NCBI GenBank assembly: GCA_964462035.1
Contig: CAYXAP010000009.1
Coordinates: forward strand, 62,001 to 126,000
DNA length: 64,000 nucleotides
Source: UBA1660 sp964462035
GTDB lineage: Bacteria > Myxococcota_A > Polyangia > Polyangiales > Houyiibacteriaceae
Direction: 5' to 3'
Of the stretch, positions 40,909-48,959 are shown in pieces. Positions within the stretch are counted from its first letter, which is position 1; each line of letters begins with the position of its first letter. Both the position numbers and the translations under genes were made by a program. The notes beneath the pieces are model-generated. The model was not told the origin of the DNA, did no database searches, and was given only the letters and a program-made list of their open reading frames with translations.

Positions 40909-42510
40909 ATGAACGAGATCGACGTGGCGATCCTGGGCGGAGGGCTCGCCGGGAATCTCCTGGCGCGACAGCTGCGCCGCGAGGTGCCGGGGGCGTCCGT
41001 CGCGATTTTCGAGAAGAGCCGGGAGCGCACCTACAAGGTCGGCGAGTCCACGGTCGAGATCGCGACCAACTACCTGTCCCGAAAGCTCGGGCTCCAGGGC
41101 TACGTCTACCAGGAGCACCTCCCCAAGAACGGGCTCCGCTACTTCTTCGACACCGAGAAGAAGGACGCCGCGCTCCACGAGATGAGCGAGATCGGCGTGA
41201 GCGTTCTCCCACCGTGGCCCAGCTTCCAGCTCGACCGGGCGCGCCTCGAAGAAGACCTGCTCCGGATGAACGAGGCAGACGGGGTCCAGGTGCACCTCGG
41301 CGCTCGGGTGAAGGACCTGGAGCTCGACGCCGACGGGAACACCTTCACCGTCGTGCAGACCCCGGAAGACGGCGACTTGGCCAACGCCAGCGAGAGCCGG
41401 TGGAAGGCCCGCTGGGTGGTCGACGGAACCGGTCGCGAGAGCCTGATCGCGAAGAAGCTCGAGCTGCGCCTCCCGGAGAAGAACCACCGCATCGCGGCAG
41501 CCTGGGGCCGACTGCGCGGGCTCGCGAACATCGACGACACCGGCAACGCCGAGTTCCACTCTCGCGTGAAGTGGACGTCCCGTGGTCTGTCGACCAACCA
41601 CTTCATGTACCCCGGCTACTGGCTGTGGCTCATCCCCCTCCGCAACGGCATCACCAGCGTCGGCATCGTGCAGGAGCGCGAGCAGTGGTCGCCCGCGCGG
41701 CACAAGCCAGAGGGCTTCCTCTCGTTCCTCCGTGAGCATCGCGCGATCGACGAGGTGCTCGGCGAGGACCCGGAGCTGGTCGACCTGCAGGCCTTCGGGC
41801 AGCTCGCGTTCAAGACCCGCCGCTTCTTCGGCAAAGAGCGCTGGGCATGCGTCGGCGACTCCGGCGCCTTCACCGACCCCTTCTACAGCCCGGGCTCGGA
41901 CTTCATCGCCTTCGAGAACGATCTGACCACCGACCTCATCCGCCGCGACCTCGCCGGCGAGGACGTGAGCAAGCGGATCGACCTCGCGGACGAGTACATG
42001 AAGTTCCGCTACGACATCACGCTCGTTGTCTACCAGGGGCTCTACCCGACCTTCGGGAGCTACGACCTCTTCTTGGCCAAGGCGTTCTTCGACACGGCCA
42101 TCTACTACAACCTCGTCTTCGACTCCTACGTGAAGGACGAGCACCTCGACGCGCGTCACATCCGCAGCTCCCTTCGCCGTCGCGCCTTCGTACTCGAGAT
42201 GCTGCAGAACTACGCGTCGCTCTTCCGCAACGCGGCGGAGAAGCTGAAGGCCGAAGGCCGCTTCTTCGACGGCAACACCGGCAACCACGCGGTCGACGGC
42301 CGCAGCGCCTTCGGGCCGCTCGAGACCGTCGGCGAGCCGCGGAGCCGCCGGGAGATCAACGCGCGCAACGAAGCCATCTTCGTGCACACCCGCTCGTTGG
42401 TGGCGCAGGCGCTCGGCGAAAGCGCGGCGGCCCAGGAAATCGTCGACGGCTCCAAGAAGATGTACGACGCGTGGAACCAGCTCGCGCCTCGCGGAGGCGC
42501 GCCTCAGTGA
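40909..42510 (+). CDS. FAD-dependent halogenase-like flavoprotein 2
   Basis: 533 residues. FAD-binding VAILGGGLAGNLLARQL (6-22), KVGESTVEI (43-51), the halogenase Lys K73 in PKNGLRYFF, WVVDGTGRESL, WxWxIP at 238-243 (GYWLWLIPL), and GDSGAFTDPFYSPGSDF. It is the closer match to flavin-dependent halogenases of polyene and phenolic substrates, with the PKxGxxF pattern. Homology with flavoprotein 1 is visible across the first 300 residues, pointing to an old duplication. Start ATG at 40909 (a TTG 9 nt earlier is too close to GGAGGAG). It overlaps the ketosynthase gene by 4 nt (GTGA). Confidence 0.84.
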   Translation: MNEIDVAILGGGLAGNLLARQLRREVPGASVAIFEKSRERTYKVGESTVEIATNYLSRKLGLQGYVYQEHLPKNGLRYFFDTEKKDAALHEMSEIGVSVLPPWPSFQLDRARLEEDLLRMNEADGVQVHLGARVKDLELDADGNTFTVVQTPEDGDLANASESRWKARWVVDGTGRESLIAKKLELRLPEKNHRIAAAWGRLRGLANIDDTGNAEFHSRVKWTSRGLSTNHFMYPGYWLWLIPLRNGITSVGIVQEREQWSPARHKPEGFLSFLREHRAIDEVLGEDPELVDLQAFGQLAFKTRRFFGKERWACVGDSGAFTDPFYSPGSDFIAFENDLTTDLIRRDLAGEDVSKRIDLADEYMKFRYDITLVVYQGLYPTFGSYDLFLAKAFFDTAIYYNLVFDSYVKDEHLDARHIRSSLRRRAFVLEMLQNYASLFRNAAEKLKAEGRFFDGNTGNHAVDGRSAFGPLETVGEPRSRREINARNEAIFVHTRSLVAQALGESAAAQEIVDGSKKMYDAWNQLAPRGGAPQ

Positions 42511-43751
42511 GCACCTTCGAACGACGTCGCGTGGTCATCACGGGCATCGGCACGACCACTCCGATCGGACACGACGTCCAGCAGTCCGTCGGCGCGCTCC
42601 GCGAGGGGCGCCACGGGATCCGTTTCATGCCGGAGTGGGACTTCATCCCGGACCTGCAGGGGCGGCTCGGCGGCACCGTCGAGGGTCTGGATCTGAAGAA
42701 GGCCTACCCGCGGAAGAAGCGGCGAACGATGGGCCCGGTCGCGATGTACGCGGTGCACTCCACGGAGCAGGCGGTCACCCAAGCGGGCCTCGCGCTCGAG
42801 GACCTGCAGAGCGATCGGGTCGGCGTCTCCTTCGGCTCGACCAGCGGCTCCGGGAGCGAGACCGAGAAGTTCAGCATGCCGGTGGTCACCGACCACACGA
42901 TGAAGGGCCTCGAGTCGAACGCCTACTTCCGGCTGATGACCCACACGTGCGCGGTGAACGTCGCGCAGTTCTTCAAGGTGAAGGGGCGCATCGCTTCCAC
43001 CTGCACCGCGTGCACCAGCGGCTCGCAGGGGATCGGCACCGCCTACGAGCTCATCCGTGACGGCATCCAGGACGTGATGCTCTGCGGCGGCGCCGAGGAG
43101 ATGCACTACATGAGCGCGGTCACCTTCGACCTGCTCATGGCGACCTCGACCAAGTACAACGACCAGCCGGACTTCAGCCCGCGCCCCTTCGACACGCAGC
43201 GCGATGGGCTCGTCATCGGTGAGGGGGCGGGCGCCTTCGTGCTCGAGAGCTACGCCCACGCGAAGGCGCGGGGGGCGACCATCCTCGCCGAGCTGCTCGG
43301 CTACGCCAGCAACTGCGACGGCGCCCACCTCACGGCGCCGCGGCAGGAGGGCATGCAGCGAGTCATGCAGCTCGCGATGGCGGACGCCGGCGTCGAGCCT
43401 GGTCAGATCGACTACGTCTGCGGTCACGGCACCGCCACCGAGATCGGTGACATCGCCGAGAGCCAGGCCACCGCCAGCGTGTTCGGTCGCAAGGTGCCCT
43501 TTGCCAGCCTCAAGGGCTTCGTCGGCCACACCCTCGGCGCCTGTGGTGCCATGGAAGGCGCCTGGTGCGTCGCCATGATCCAGGGGGGCTTCCTGGCGGG
43601 CGGCCGTAACCTCGACCAGGTCGACCCGCGCTGCGGCGAGCTCGACTACGTGCGGGAGCCCCGCGAAACCGCGCCCCGCTTCATCATGAACAACAACTTC
43701 GCTTTCGGCGGCATCAACACCTCGATGGTGATCGGCCCGCCCCCCACTTGA
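42507..43751 (+). CDS. Beta-ketoacyl-ACP synthase (KAS I/II type)
   Basis: 414 residues, complete KS. Active-site C169 in ASTCTACTSGSQ, H307 in CGHGTATEIGD and H341 in FVGHTLGACG. It condenses acyl-ACP with malonyl-ACP. With both His and the Cys kept it is a functional KS, not a chain-length factor. Residue patterns fit the KS of aryl polyene and related clusters (ApeO/ApeR type). GTG start at 42507, overlapping the flavoprotein 2 stop. The following acyltransferase gene begins in a TGATG overlap, so flavoprotein 2, KS and acyltransferase are translationally coupled. Confidence 0.92.
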   Translation: MSTFERRRVVITGIGTTTPIGHDVQQSVGALREGRHGIRFMPEWDFIPDLQGRLGGTVEGLDLKKAYPRKKRRTMGPVAMYAVHSTEQAVTQAGLALEDLQSDRVGVSFGSTSGSGSETEKFSMPVVTDHTMKGLESNAYFRLMTHTCAVNVAQFFKVKGRIASTCTACTSGSQGIGTAYELIRDGIQDVMLCGGAEEMHYMSAVTFDLLMATSTKYNDQPDFSPRPFDTQRDGLVIGEGAGAFVLESYAHAKARGATILAELLGYASNCDGAHLTAPRQEGMQRVMQLAMADAGVEPGQIDYVCGHGTATEIGDIAESQATASVFGRKVPFASLKGFVGHTLGACGAMEGAWCVAMIQGGFLAGGRNLDQVDPRCGELDYVREPRETAPRFIMNNNFAFGGINTSMVIGPPPT

Positions 43752-44596
43752 TGCTCCGACCGATTCGACTCTTTCTCTCGGCCTTCTGCTTCGTGATGTT
43801 CTTCACGGGCAGCCTCTTGCTCGGCCTGGTGTTCTGCCCGCTGCTCTGGCTGCTGACCCTCGGCCGCAAGGAGAAGGTGCGCGACATCGCGACCGCCTTC
43901 ATCGGCAGGGGCTACGGCTACTTCATCCTCTGCCTGCGGATCATGGGGCTCATCGGCGTGCCCGAGAAGCTCCAGCCGCCGCCCGAGCTCGAGGGACGCT
44001 CGTACGTCCTCGTGGCGAACCACCCCACCCTGCTCGACGTGACGTTCTTCCTGAACGCCTTCCCCGGGCTGACCTGTGTGGTGAAGAAGAGCTGGTACGA
44101 CTTCTTCTTCTTCGGGGCGTTGCTGCGGAGCACCCACTACCTACCGAACGCGGAAGTGGACGACGACGGCCTCGGCGCGAACGTCCTGGACCGGATGATC
44201 GCGCACGTGAAGAGCGGCCATCCCTTGGCGATGTTCCCCGAGGGCACCCGCTCGTTGGCCACCTCGCTGCACCGCTTCAAGCGCGGCGCCTTCGAGCTCG
44301 CCGAGCGCGCTGGCGTGCCGCTCGTCATGGTCTTCGTCGACGTCGACCGCCCCTTCCTGATGAAGAACGTGCCCTTCTGGAAGACCGCCTCCGGCCGCGC
44401 GCGCTACCGCTTCCGCGTCCTCGACGTGGTGGAGCCGAGCGAGAGCGGCGACCAGGGTCTGCAGCGCCGCAACGACGCGCAGCGCAAGTTCGAGGAAGCG
44501 TTCCGCGCATCGCTCGACGAACGCGCCATCAAGGACCTGCCGCCCGAGGGCGACCCGCTTCGGGACAGCTCCGCGGAGCTCACCCAGCCCCGCTGA
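43751..44596 (+). CDS. Membrane lysophospholipid acyltransferase (PlsC/ApeD-like)
   Basis: 281 residues. An N-terminal hydrophobic helix pair (FLSAFCFVMFFTGSLLLGLV), then the LPLAT motifs NHPTLLD (HxxxxD) and FPEGTRS. Acyltransferases of aryl polyene clusters attach the polyene to a lipid or glycolipid head group at the inner face of the membrane. Start ATG at 43751 overlaps the KS stop. It ends the plus-strand arm. A role in esterifying the product of this cluster is inferred from linkage. Confidence 0.86.
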   Translation: MLRPIRLFLSAFCFVMFFTGSLLLGLVFCPLLWLLTLGRKEKVRDIATAFIGRGYGYFILCLRIMGLIGVPEKLQPPPELEGRSYVLVANHPTLLDVTFFLNAFPGLTCVVKKSWYDFFFFGALLRSTHYLPNAEVDDDGLGANVLDRMIAHVKSGHPLAMFPEGTRSLATSLHRFKRGAFELAERAGVPLVMVFVDVDRPFLMKNVPFWKTASGRARYRFRVLDVVEPSESGDQGLQRRNDAQRKFEEAFRASLDERAIKDLPPEGDPLRDSSAELTQPR

Positions 44597-44612
44597 GATG
44601 TGGACCGACGCG

Positions 44613-44945
44613 TCAGCCGAAGAGCAGCGAGCCCTTGGTGTGCAGCTCGTCGCCGTGGATGGTGAAGCTGACCTTGTCGCCGTCGCGGGTGAGCCGCAGC
44701 TCGAGCGCGTCGCCGGGGTAGAGCCCCTTCTTGAACTTCACCCGGCGGAGCCCCCGCGAGGGCCCCAGGTCGGGCCAGGCGAGGCGGGCGCGGACCTCGG
44801 CGAGCGCGACGACCTGAGCGACCCCGGGCACGATCGGCGCGCCCGGAAAGTGACCTTCGAAGTAGCTGAGGTCCGCCGGCACGGTGAAGGGGACGATGGT
44901 CTCATCGCCCTCGCGGCGGGGCTCTCCGAAGTCGAAGTCGCGCAT
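44613..44945 (-). CDS. ApeI-like hotdog dehydratase
   Basis: 110 residues, hotdog fold. Catalytic region YFEGHFPGAPIVPGVAQVVA with the FabZ/FabA-type His (GHFPG), then LRRVKFKKGLYPGDALELRL. This matches the short ApeI family of dehydratases of aryl polyene clusters, which work with a second, ApeP-like one (found at 37930). It runs opposite to the KS operon and ends 17 nt after that operon, so transcription is separate. The acidic catalytic residue of FabA/FabZ is less evident and should be checked by alignment. Confidence 0.75.
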   Translation of the reverse strand: MRDFDFGEPRREGDETIVPFTVPADLSYFEGHFPGAPIVPGVAQVVALAEVRARLAWPDLGPSRGLRRVKFKKGLYPGDALELRLTRDGDKVSFTIHGDELHTKGSLLFG

Positions 44946-44990
44946 GGGCGGCGTGTAGCACCTGCCACGCGACGAAGCTACGCCGGGGCC

Positions 44991-45599
44991 ATGGCACCGC
45001 TGTTCCTACTCGTCGTCCTCGTCGCTGCATGTGGCGGTCACACGCCACCGCCGGAGAACGGTGAGGTCGAGCCCTACCCGACCGTGCTGGCTCCGCCGAG
45101 CAGCCTCGGCGGCGACTTTGCGATGGAGCAAGAGGTCACGATGACTCACGCACAGGGAGAGAACGTCTTCCGCGCCGTGCTCCAGAAGCAGGGCGACGAG
45201 CTCGTGCTGGTCGGCCTGGCGCCCCACGGCGGCCGGGCCTTCGTGCTCACCCAGCGAGGGACCGAGGTCTCCTTCGAGAGCTTCATGCCGCGTGAGCTCC
45301 CCTTCCCGCCGGAGTACATCCTGCACGACATCCACCGCGCCTGGTTCAAGGACGCGCCGGGGGAGAGCGCCGAGATGGATGGTGAGCGAGTCACCGAGAC
45401 GATCGAGGGCGATCGGGTCACCGAGCGTCGCTACGAGCGGCTGGATGGCCAGCCCGAGGGCGCGATCGTCGTGAGCTACGAAGGCGGCATGGTGCCCGGA
45501 GCGCCCGTGACCGAGGCACCACCCGAGCGCGTCGTGCTCGACAACCAGTGGTTCGGCTACCGCGCGACGATCGTCAGCCGCAACTGGCAGCGGCTGTGA
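44991..45599 (+). CDS. DUF3261-type lipoprotein of the cluster
   Basis: 202 residues. ATG start, short signal peptide with lipobox (VVLVAACGG). The mature part shows DUF3261 pattern: LGGDFAMEQEVTMTHAQGEN, FRAVLQKQGDELVLVGLAPH, HDIHRAWFKDA and a C-terminal strand NQWFGYRATIVSRNW. DUF3261 lipoproteins occur in aryl polyene gene clusters and may work with the MMPL exporter in moving the product to the outer membrane. It is divergent from the ApeI-like gene with 45 nt between. Confidence 0.7.
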   Translation: MAPLFLLVVLVAACGGHTPPPENGEVEPYPTVLAPPSSLGGDFAMEQEVTMTHAQGENVFRAVLQKQGDELVLVGLAPHGGRAFVLTQRGTEVSFESFMPRELPFPPEYILHDIHRAWFKDAPGESAEMDGERVTETIEGDRVTERRYERLDGQPEGAIVVSYEGGMVPGAPVTEAPPERVVLDNQWFGYRATIVSRNWQRL

Positions 45600-45606
45600 C
45601 CGAGCG

Positions 45607-46530
45607 TCAGCCGTCGGCCTTGCAGACGGTGTTCTTCCCCGCGCGCTTCGCAGCGTAGAGCGCCGCGTCCGCCTTCTCGAAGAGCGCCTCGCGGCTTTGG
45701 CCGTGGCCCGGGAAGGCAGCGACCCCGATGGAGATGCCGGGATGGAGGGTCACGCCCTCGCGGACGAACTGGTGCTCGGCGATGGCCGCTCGGATCCGCT
45801 CCGCCAGCGCGTGCGCGCCTTCCAGGTCGAGCCCGCGAGCCGCGGCGACGTATTCGTCGCCACCGAAGCGCGCCGCGATGCCGCCAGCGGGGAGCTGGGC
45901 GCCGATCACCTTGCCGCACTCGCTGATCACATAGGCGCCGAAGAGGTGACCGTTCGCGTCGTTGATCGCCTTGAGCCCATCGAGGTCCATCACGAGGAGC
46001 CCGACCGGGTCACCCGCCACCGCCGCTTCGCGGAGCATCTGATCGAGCTCGGGATCGAAGCGCCGCCGAACGTAGAGCCCCGTCAGGTCGTCGACGTGGA
46101 GCAACCGCTGCACAGCCTCGTCGTAGGCCTGGTCGGCGGCGTCCTGCAGCTCGAAGCGGAGCACGGTGTCGCCGAGCTCCACCTTGTCGAAGGGCGCGAG
46201 CGCCTTCTCCTCGACCCGCTCGCCATTGACCCGGACACCGTTGGTCGACCCGAGGTCGACGATCACCCAATCGTCGCCACGATCTTCGATCCGACAGTGC
46301 TTCGACGAGACCCGAGGATCGGTGATCACCATGTCGTGCCCCGGAACTCGACCGATGGTGAACCCGTTCGCGACGCGAGCGCGCTGCCCGACGTCCTGAC
46401 CGACCACCACCACGAGCATCGGACGTCGCGCCTCGGCGATGGCAGAGCTCAGCACCTGCTTCCGCAGGGAGTCCGTGTCGTCGAGGGGCAGCGTCGCCGT
46501 GACGTCCAGTGGTTCGTTCTTCTTGGTCAA
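45607..46530 (-). CDS. FHA domain - GGDEF diguanylate cyclase
   Basis: 307 residues from the TTG at 46528-46530. FHA domain about 38-128 with FTIGRVPGHD, RVSSKH (phosphothreonine-binding Ser) and STNG. GGDEF domain about 145-300 with RFGGDEYVAA (GGDEY at 223-227) and the substrate pattern LLVMDLDGLKAINDANGH. The inhibitory RxxD site before GGDEF is absent (PAGG there). It makes cyclic di-GMP, probably under control of phosphothreonine binding, and the N-terminal TATLPLDDTD could be a kinase target bound by its own FHA. An ATG at 46600-46602 is an alternative start. It converges with the lipoprotein gene. Confidence 0.88.
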   Translation of the reverse strand: MTKKNEPLDVTATLPLDDTDSLRKQVLSSAIAEARRPMLVVVVGQDVGQRARVANGFTIGRVPGHDMVITDPRVSSKHCRIEDRGDDWVIVDLGSTNGVRVNGERVEEKALAPFDKVELGDTVLRFELQDAADQAYDEAVQRLLHVDDLTGLYVRRRFDPELDQMLREAAVAGDPVGLLVMDLDGLKAINDANGHLFGAYVISECGKVIGAQLPAGGIAARFGGDEYVAAARGLDLEGAHALAERIRAAIAEHQFVREGVTLHPGISIGVAAFPGHGQSREALFEKADAALYAAKRAGKNTVCKADG

Positions 46531-46614
46531 GGGCCCCGCGAAGGATAGCGGATTCGTAGCGATCGCGCGGCGTTTGGCTCGCACGCGGCATGACATTCGC
46601 ATGGTGCAGCGCCG

Positions 46615-47610
46615 ATGGACGACTCTCCACCCCTCACCGTCTTCGTCGCCGGCGCCTCCGGCTTCGTCGGTCGCCACCTCCTCCCCGCCCTGCGCGCCGC
46701 GGGGGTCCAGGTCGTCGGTGGTAGCCGAGACCCGGAACGAGCTGCGCTCACCGAGGCGAACGTGGAGTGGCGCCACGCCGATCTGGAGGACGAGAGCTCG
46801 CTGAGCCGCGCGATGCGCGGTTGTTCCGTGGCCTACGACCTCGTCCACCAGATGGGCGGAGGACCCGACTACCCGGAGCGAGAACGCCGCGGTGCCGAGG
46901 CATTCCGCCGCGCCGCCGAGGCGAACGGAGTACGACGTATCGTCTATCTGGGCGGCGTGATGCCGGCCGGGGAGCCTTCGAAGCACCTGCAGAGTCGCGC
47001 GCGAACCGGAGCCATCCTGCGTGATGGAACGGTCGAGACCATCGAGCTCCGCGCCGCGATGATCATCGGACGCGGGAGCGCGAGCTGGACCATGGTGCGC
47101 GACCTGGCCGGCCGGCTGCCGGCCATGGTGCTGCCGACCTGGACTCAGAACCACTCGTGGCCGGTCGGCATCGAGGACGTTGCCAAAGCGCTCCTGGCCG
47201 CCGCGTTCCTTCCTGCGGGGGGCAGCCGAATCCTCGAGGTCCCCGGTCCCGAACGACTCACGCACGAGCAGGTCTTCCGACGAGTCGCGCACCGGCTCGA
47301 GCGTCGTCACCTGGCGGCACTCCGGGTCCCCGTGCTGACGCCGCGGCTCTCGAGCTACTGGGTCGCGCTGGTGACCAACGTGGATCTCGCCATGGCGCGC
47401 GAGCTCGTCGCCGGCGTCGTCCACGACCTGGACCCGAGCCACGCGACGATCTGGTCGGTGATCGGCGACGCACCTCGACCGTTGGACGAGGTGATCGGCA
47501 GCGCAATCGAGGACGAGTCTGCGATGGATGGTGAGGTTCGAGCCCACCGCCGTTCGCGGCTGCATGCGCTCGGGCGAAGGCGACCGCTCGGGGGTGAGGC
47601 GCCCTCTTGA
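46615..47610 (+). CDS. NAD(P)-binding epimerase-like protein
   Basis: 331 residues. Rossmann fold with GASGFVGRHLLPAL at the N-terminus, a short-chain extended SDR plan (VEWRHADLEDESSLSRAMRG, VRRIVYLGGVMPAG), but the catalytic YxxxK is not evident. Such atypical SDRs of the NAD(P)H-binding a5/a7 type can be NADH-ubiquinone subunits or sugar or lipid modifying enzymes. The last 40 residues are basic and poorly conserved. The start is ATG; the neighbour downstream overlaps its stop as TTGA. Confidence 0.75.
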   Translation: MDDSPPLTVFVAGASGFVGRHLLPALRAAGVQVVGGSRDPERAALTEANVEWRHADLEDESSLSRAMRGCSVAYDLVHQMGGGPDYPERERRGAEAFRRAAEANGVRRIVYLGGVMPAGEPSKHLQSRARTGAILRDGTVETIELRAAMIIGRGSASWTMVRDLAGRLPAMVLPTWTQNHSWPVGIEDVAKALLAAAFLPAGGSRILEVPGPERLTHEQVFRRVAHRLERRHLAALRVPVLTPRLSSYWVALVTNVDLAMARELVAGVVHDLDPSHATIWSVIGDAPRPLDEVIGSAIEDESAMDGEVRAHRRSRLHALGRRRPLGGEAPS

Positions 47611-48245
47611 GGAGCGAAGCCATCGACATGGAGCGCCTCTCGGGTCCGGCGATCACGCTCTTGGTCGCGAGCGTGGCCTTCGCCGCCGCGCTCTTCACTC
47701 GACGCACCGGAAACGTCTGGTTGGGCGTCGCCGTCGCCTCGTTCGTGAGCCTCGGGGCCGGCTGGTTCACGGACTCGCTGGTCTGGCCAGAGCGACGCGG
47801 TTGGGCGCTCGCTCGCGAGATCGGCATCGGCGTGGTGGCGGGAGCGGCCATGGCGGCCGCGACCCACCTGTGCGCGCCGGCAGCGCTCGGTCTCATCGAC
47901 GGGGCGCAAGCGGAGGTCGACGCTCTCTACGCCAACCTGGCTCATCCGCCCGGACCGCTCGCTGCCCTTCCGGTGCTCGCCCTGGCGGTCGTGGCCGAAG
48001 AGGTCGTCTGGCGAGGCGTGGCCATGGAGCTCCTCGCCGATCGGCCAGCTTGGGTCGCGGTCGGGGCCGCCGCCGTCGCCTATGCCCTGCCCCAGATCGC
48101 GAGCGGGAGCTGGCTGCTCTGCGTGCTCGCGCTCGTGTGCGGCTCGACCTGGGGTGCGCTGCGCCGTTGGCGCGGGAGCATCACGGCACCCATGGCGACC
48201 CACTTCGTATGGAACCTGGCGATCTTCGTGCTCTGGCCCCTCTGA
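47607..48245 (+). CDS. CPBP-family intramembrane metalloprotease
   Basis: 212 residues, mostly transmembrane (about six helices). The CPBP motif 1 is AEEVVWRG (EExxxR) and motif 2 the pattern GSTWGALRRWRGSITAPMAT followed by HFVWN. CPBP proteins process prenylated or other membrane substrates, and some protect bacteriocin producers. The TTG at 47607 overlaps the upstream stop (TTGA) and follows GAGG by 7 nt; an ATG at 47628 is the alternative. Substrate unknown. Confidence 0.82.
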   Translation: MRSEAIDMERLSGPAITLLVASVAFAAALFTRRTGNVWLGVAVASFVSLGAGWFTDSLVWPERRGWALAREIGIGVVAGAAMAAATHLCAPAALGLIDGAQAEVDALYANLAHPPGPLAALPVLALAVVAEEVVWRGVAMELLADRPAWVAVGAAAVAYALPQIASGSWLLCVLALVCGSTWGALRRWRGSITAPMATHFVWNLAIFVLWPL

Positions 48246-48256
48246 TGGTGGGGATA

Positions 48257-48286
48257 TTGAGCCCACTCACGCTTCGTGTGTATCCT
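48257..48286 (+). promoter_or_regulatory. Candidate promoter of the small lipoprotein gene
   Basis: TTGAGC (48257-48262) and TATCCT (48281-48286) are 18 nt apart, with TGTG before the -10 element. They lie 43 nt before the ATG at 48330, which itself follows AGGAGG by 6 nt. Confidence 0.5.
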
Positions 48287-48329
48287 CACCGATGTCTTCG
48301 CGCGGGCGAGCGCGAACAGGAGGACGGCC

Positions 48330-48866
48330 ATGCGACGGATCACGATGCTCACGACGACTCTGGCGGTAGCCCTCGGTGGCTGCGCCGCGACCGACACCGG
48401 CTCGACGGGTGCGGGCCTGACGGCCGTGGACGTCGAAGCGCTCACATCGGAGATCCACTACCTGGCCCCCCAGATCTCCGTCGCCCCCCTCACCCTCGAG
48501 GAGATCGGTGACCCGGCCGACGGCACGGCCGTCGGCTTCGGCGTCCACGGCGACTTCCTCGTCGCCTGGGCCGCACCGAACGGTGTGCCCCGAATCGGGG
48601 ACGTCGACGCGATCCGCGGAGCCTGGGAGATCCAGAGCCGAACCCCACTGGCGGACGACACGACCTCGTCCGACGGTGAGGGCGGCGGCACGGTGCTCAC
48701 GCCAGATGACCCCGGCTCGCTCGCGCGGGTGGCGGAGCTCGAGCCGCTCCTCGAGGGCGAGCAACCCCGGCTGGAAGCGGAGTTCGAGCACTTCCTCATC
48801 GATTGGTGGTTCGACGATCCCCGCGCCTGGATCGAGTTCTGGGCCGGCCATCCGGGCTGCATCTGA
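48330..48866 (+). CDS. Small lipoprotein of unknown function
   Basis: 178 residues. Signal peptide with a lipobox (TLAVALGGC). The mature protein is acidic, with IHYLAPQISVAPLTLEEIGD, HGDFLVAWAAPNGVPRIGDV, and a C-terminal helix plus Trp-rich tail (FEHFLIDWWFDDPRAWIEFW). No family is recognised. The start is well supported by AGGAGG and a candidate promoter. Its downstream gap contains an inverted repeat. Confidence 0.65.
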   Translation: MRRITMLTTTLAVALGGCAATDTGSTGAGLTAVDVEALTSEIHYLAPQISVAPLTLEEIGDPADGTAVGFGVHGDFLVAWAAPNGVPRIGDVDAIRGAWEIQSRTPLADDTTSSDGEGGGTVLTPDDPGSLARVAELEPLLEGEQPRLEAEFEHFLIDWWFDDPRAWIEFWAGHPGCI

Positions 48867-48906
48867 GTCTCTTCGACCCGCGGTATGGGTGCGGCCCAGC
48901 CCACCC

Positions 48907-48947
48907 TCATCGCGGAACTTGCGCTCGATAGCGCACTTCCGCGATGA
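48907..48947. repeat. 11-bp inverted repeat between the lipoprotein and the TPR gene
   Basis: Arms tcatcgcggaa and ttccgcgatga are perfect 11-bp complements, with a nested gcgc-tcgata-gcgc hairpin in the 19-nt centre. It can be a terminator for the upstream lipoprotein gene, or an mRNA structure or operator for the TPR gene whose ATG is at 48960, 13 nt further. No T-run follows. Confidence 0.5.
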
Positions 48948-48959
48948 TCTCGCGGGGAT

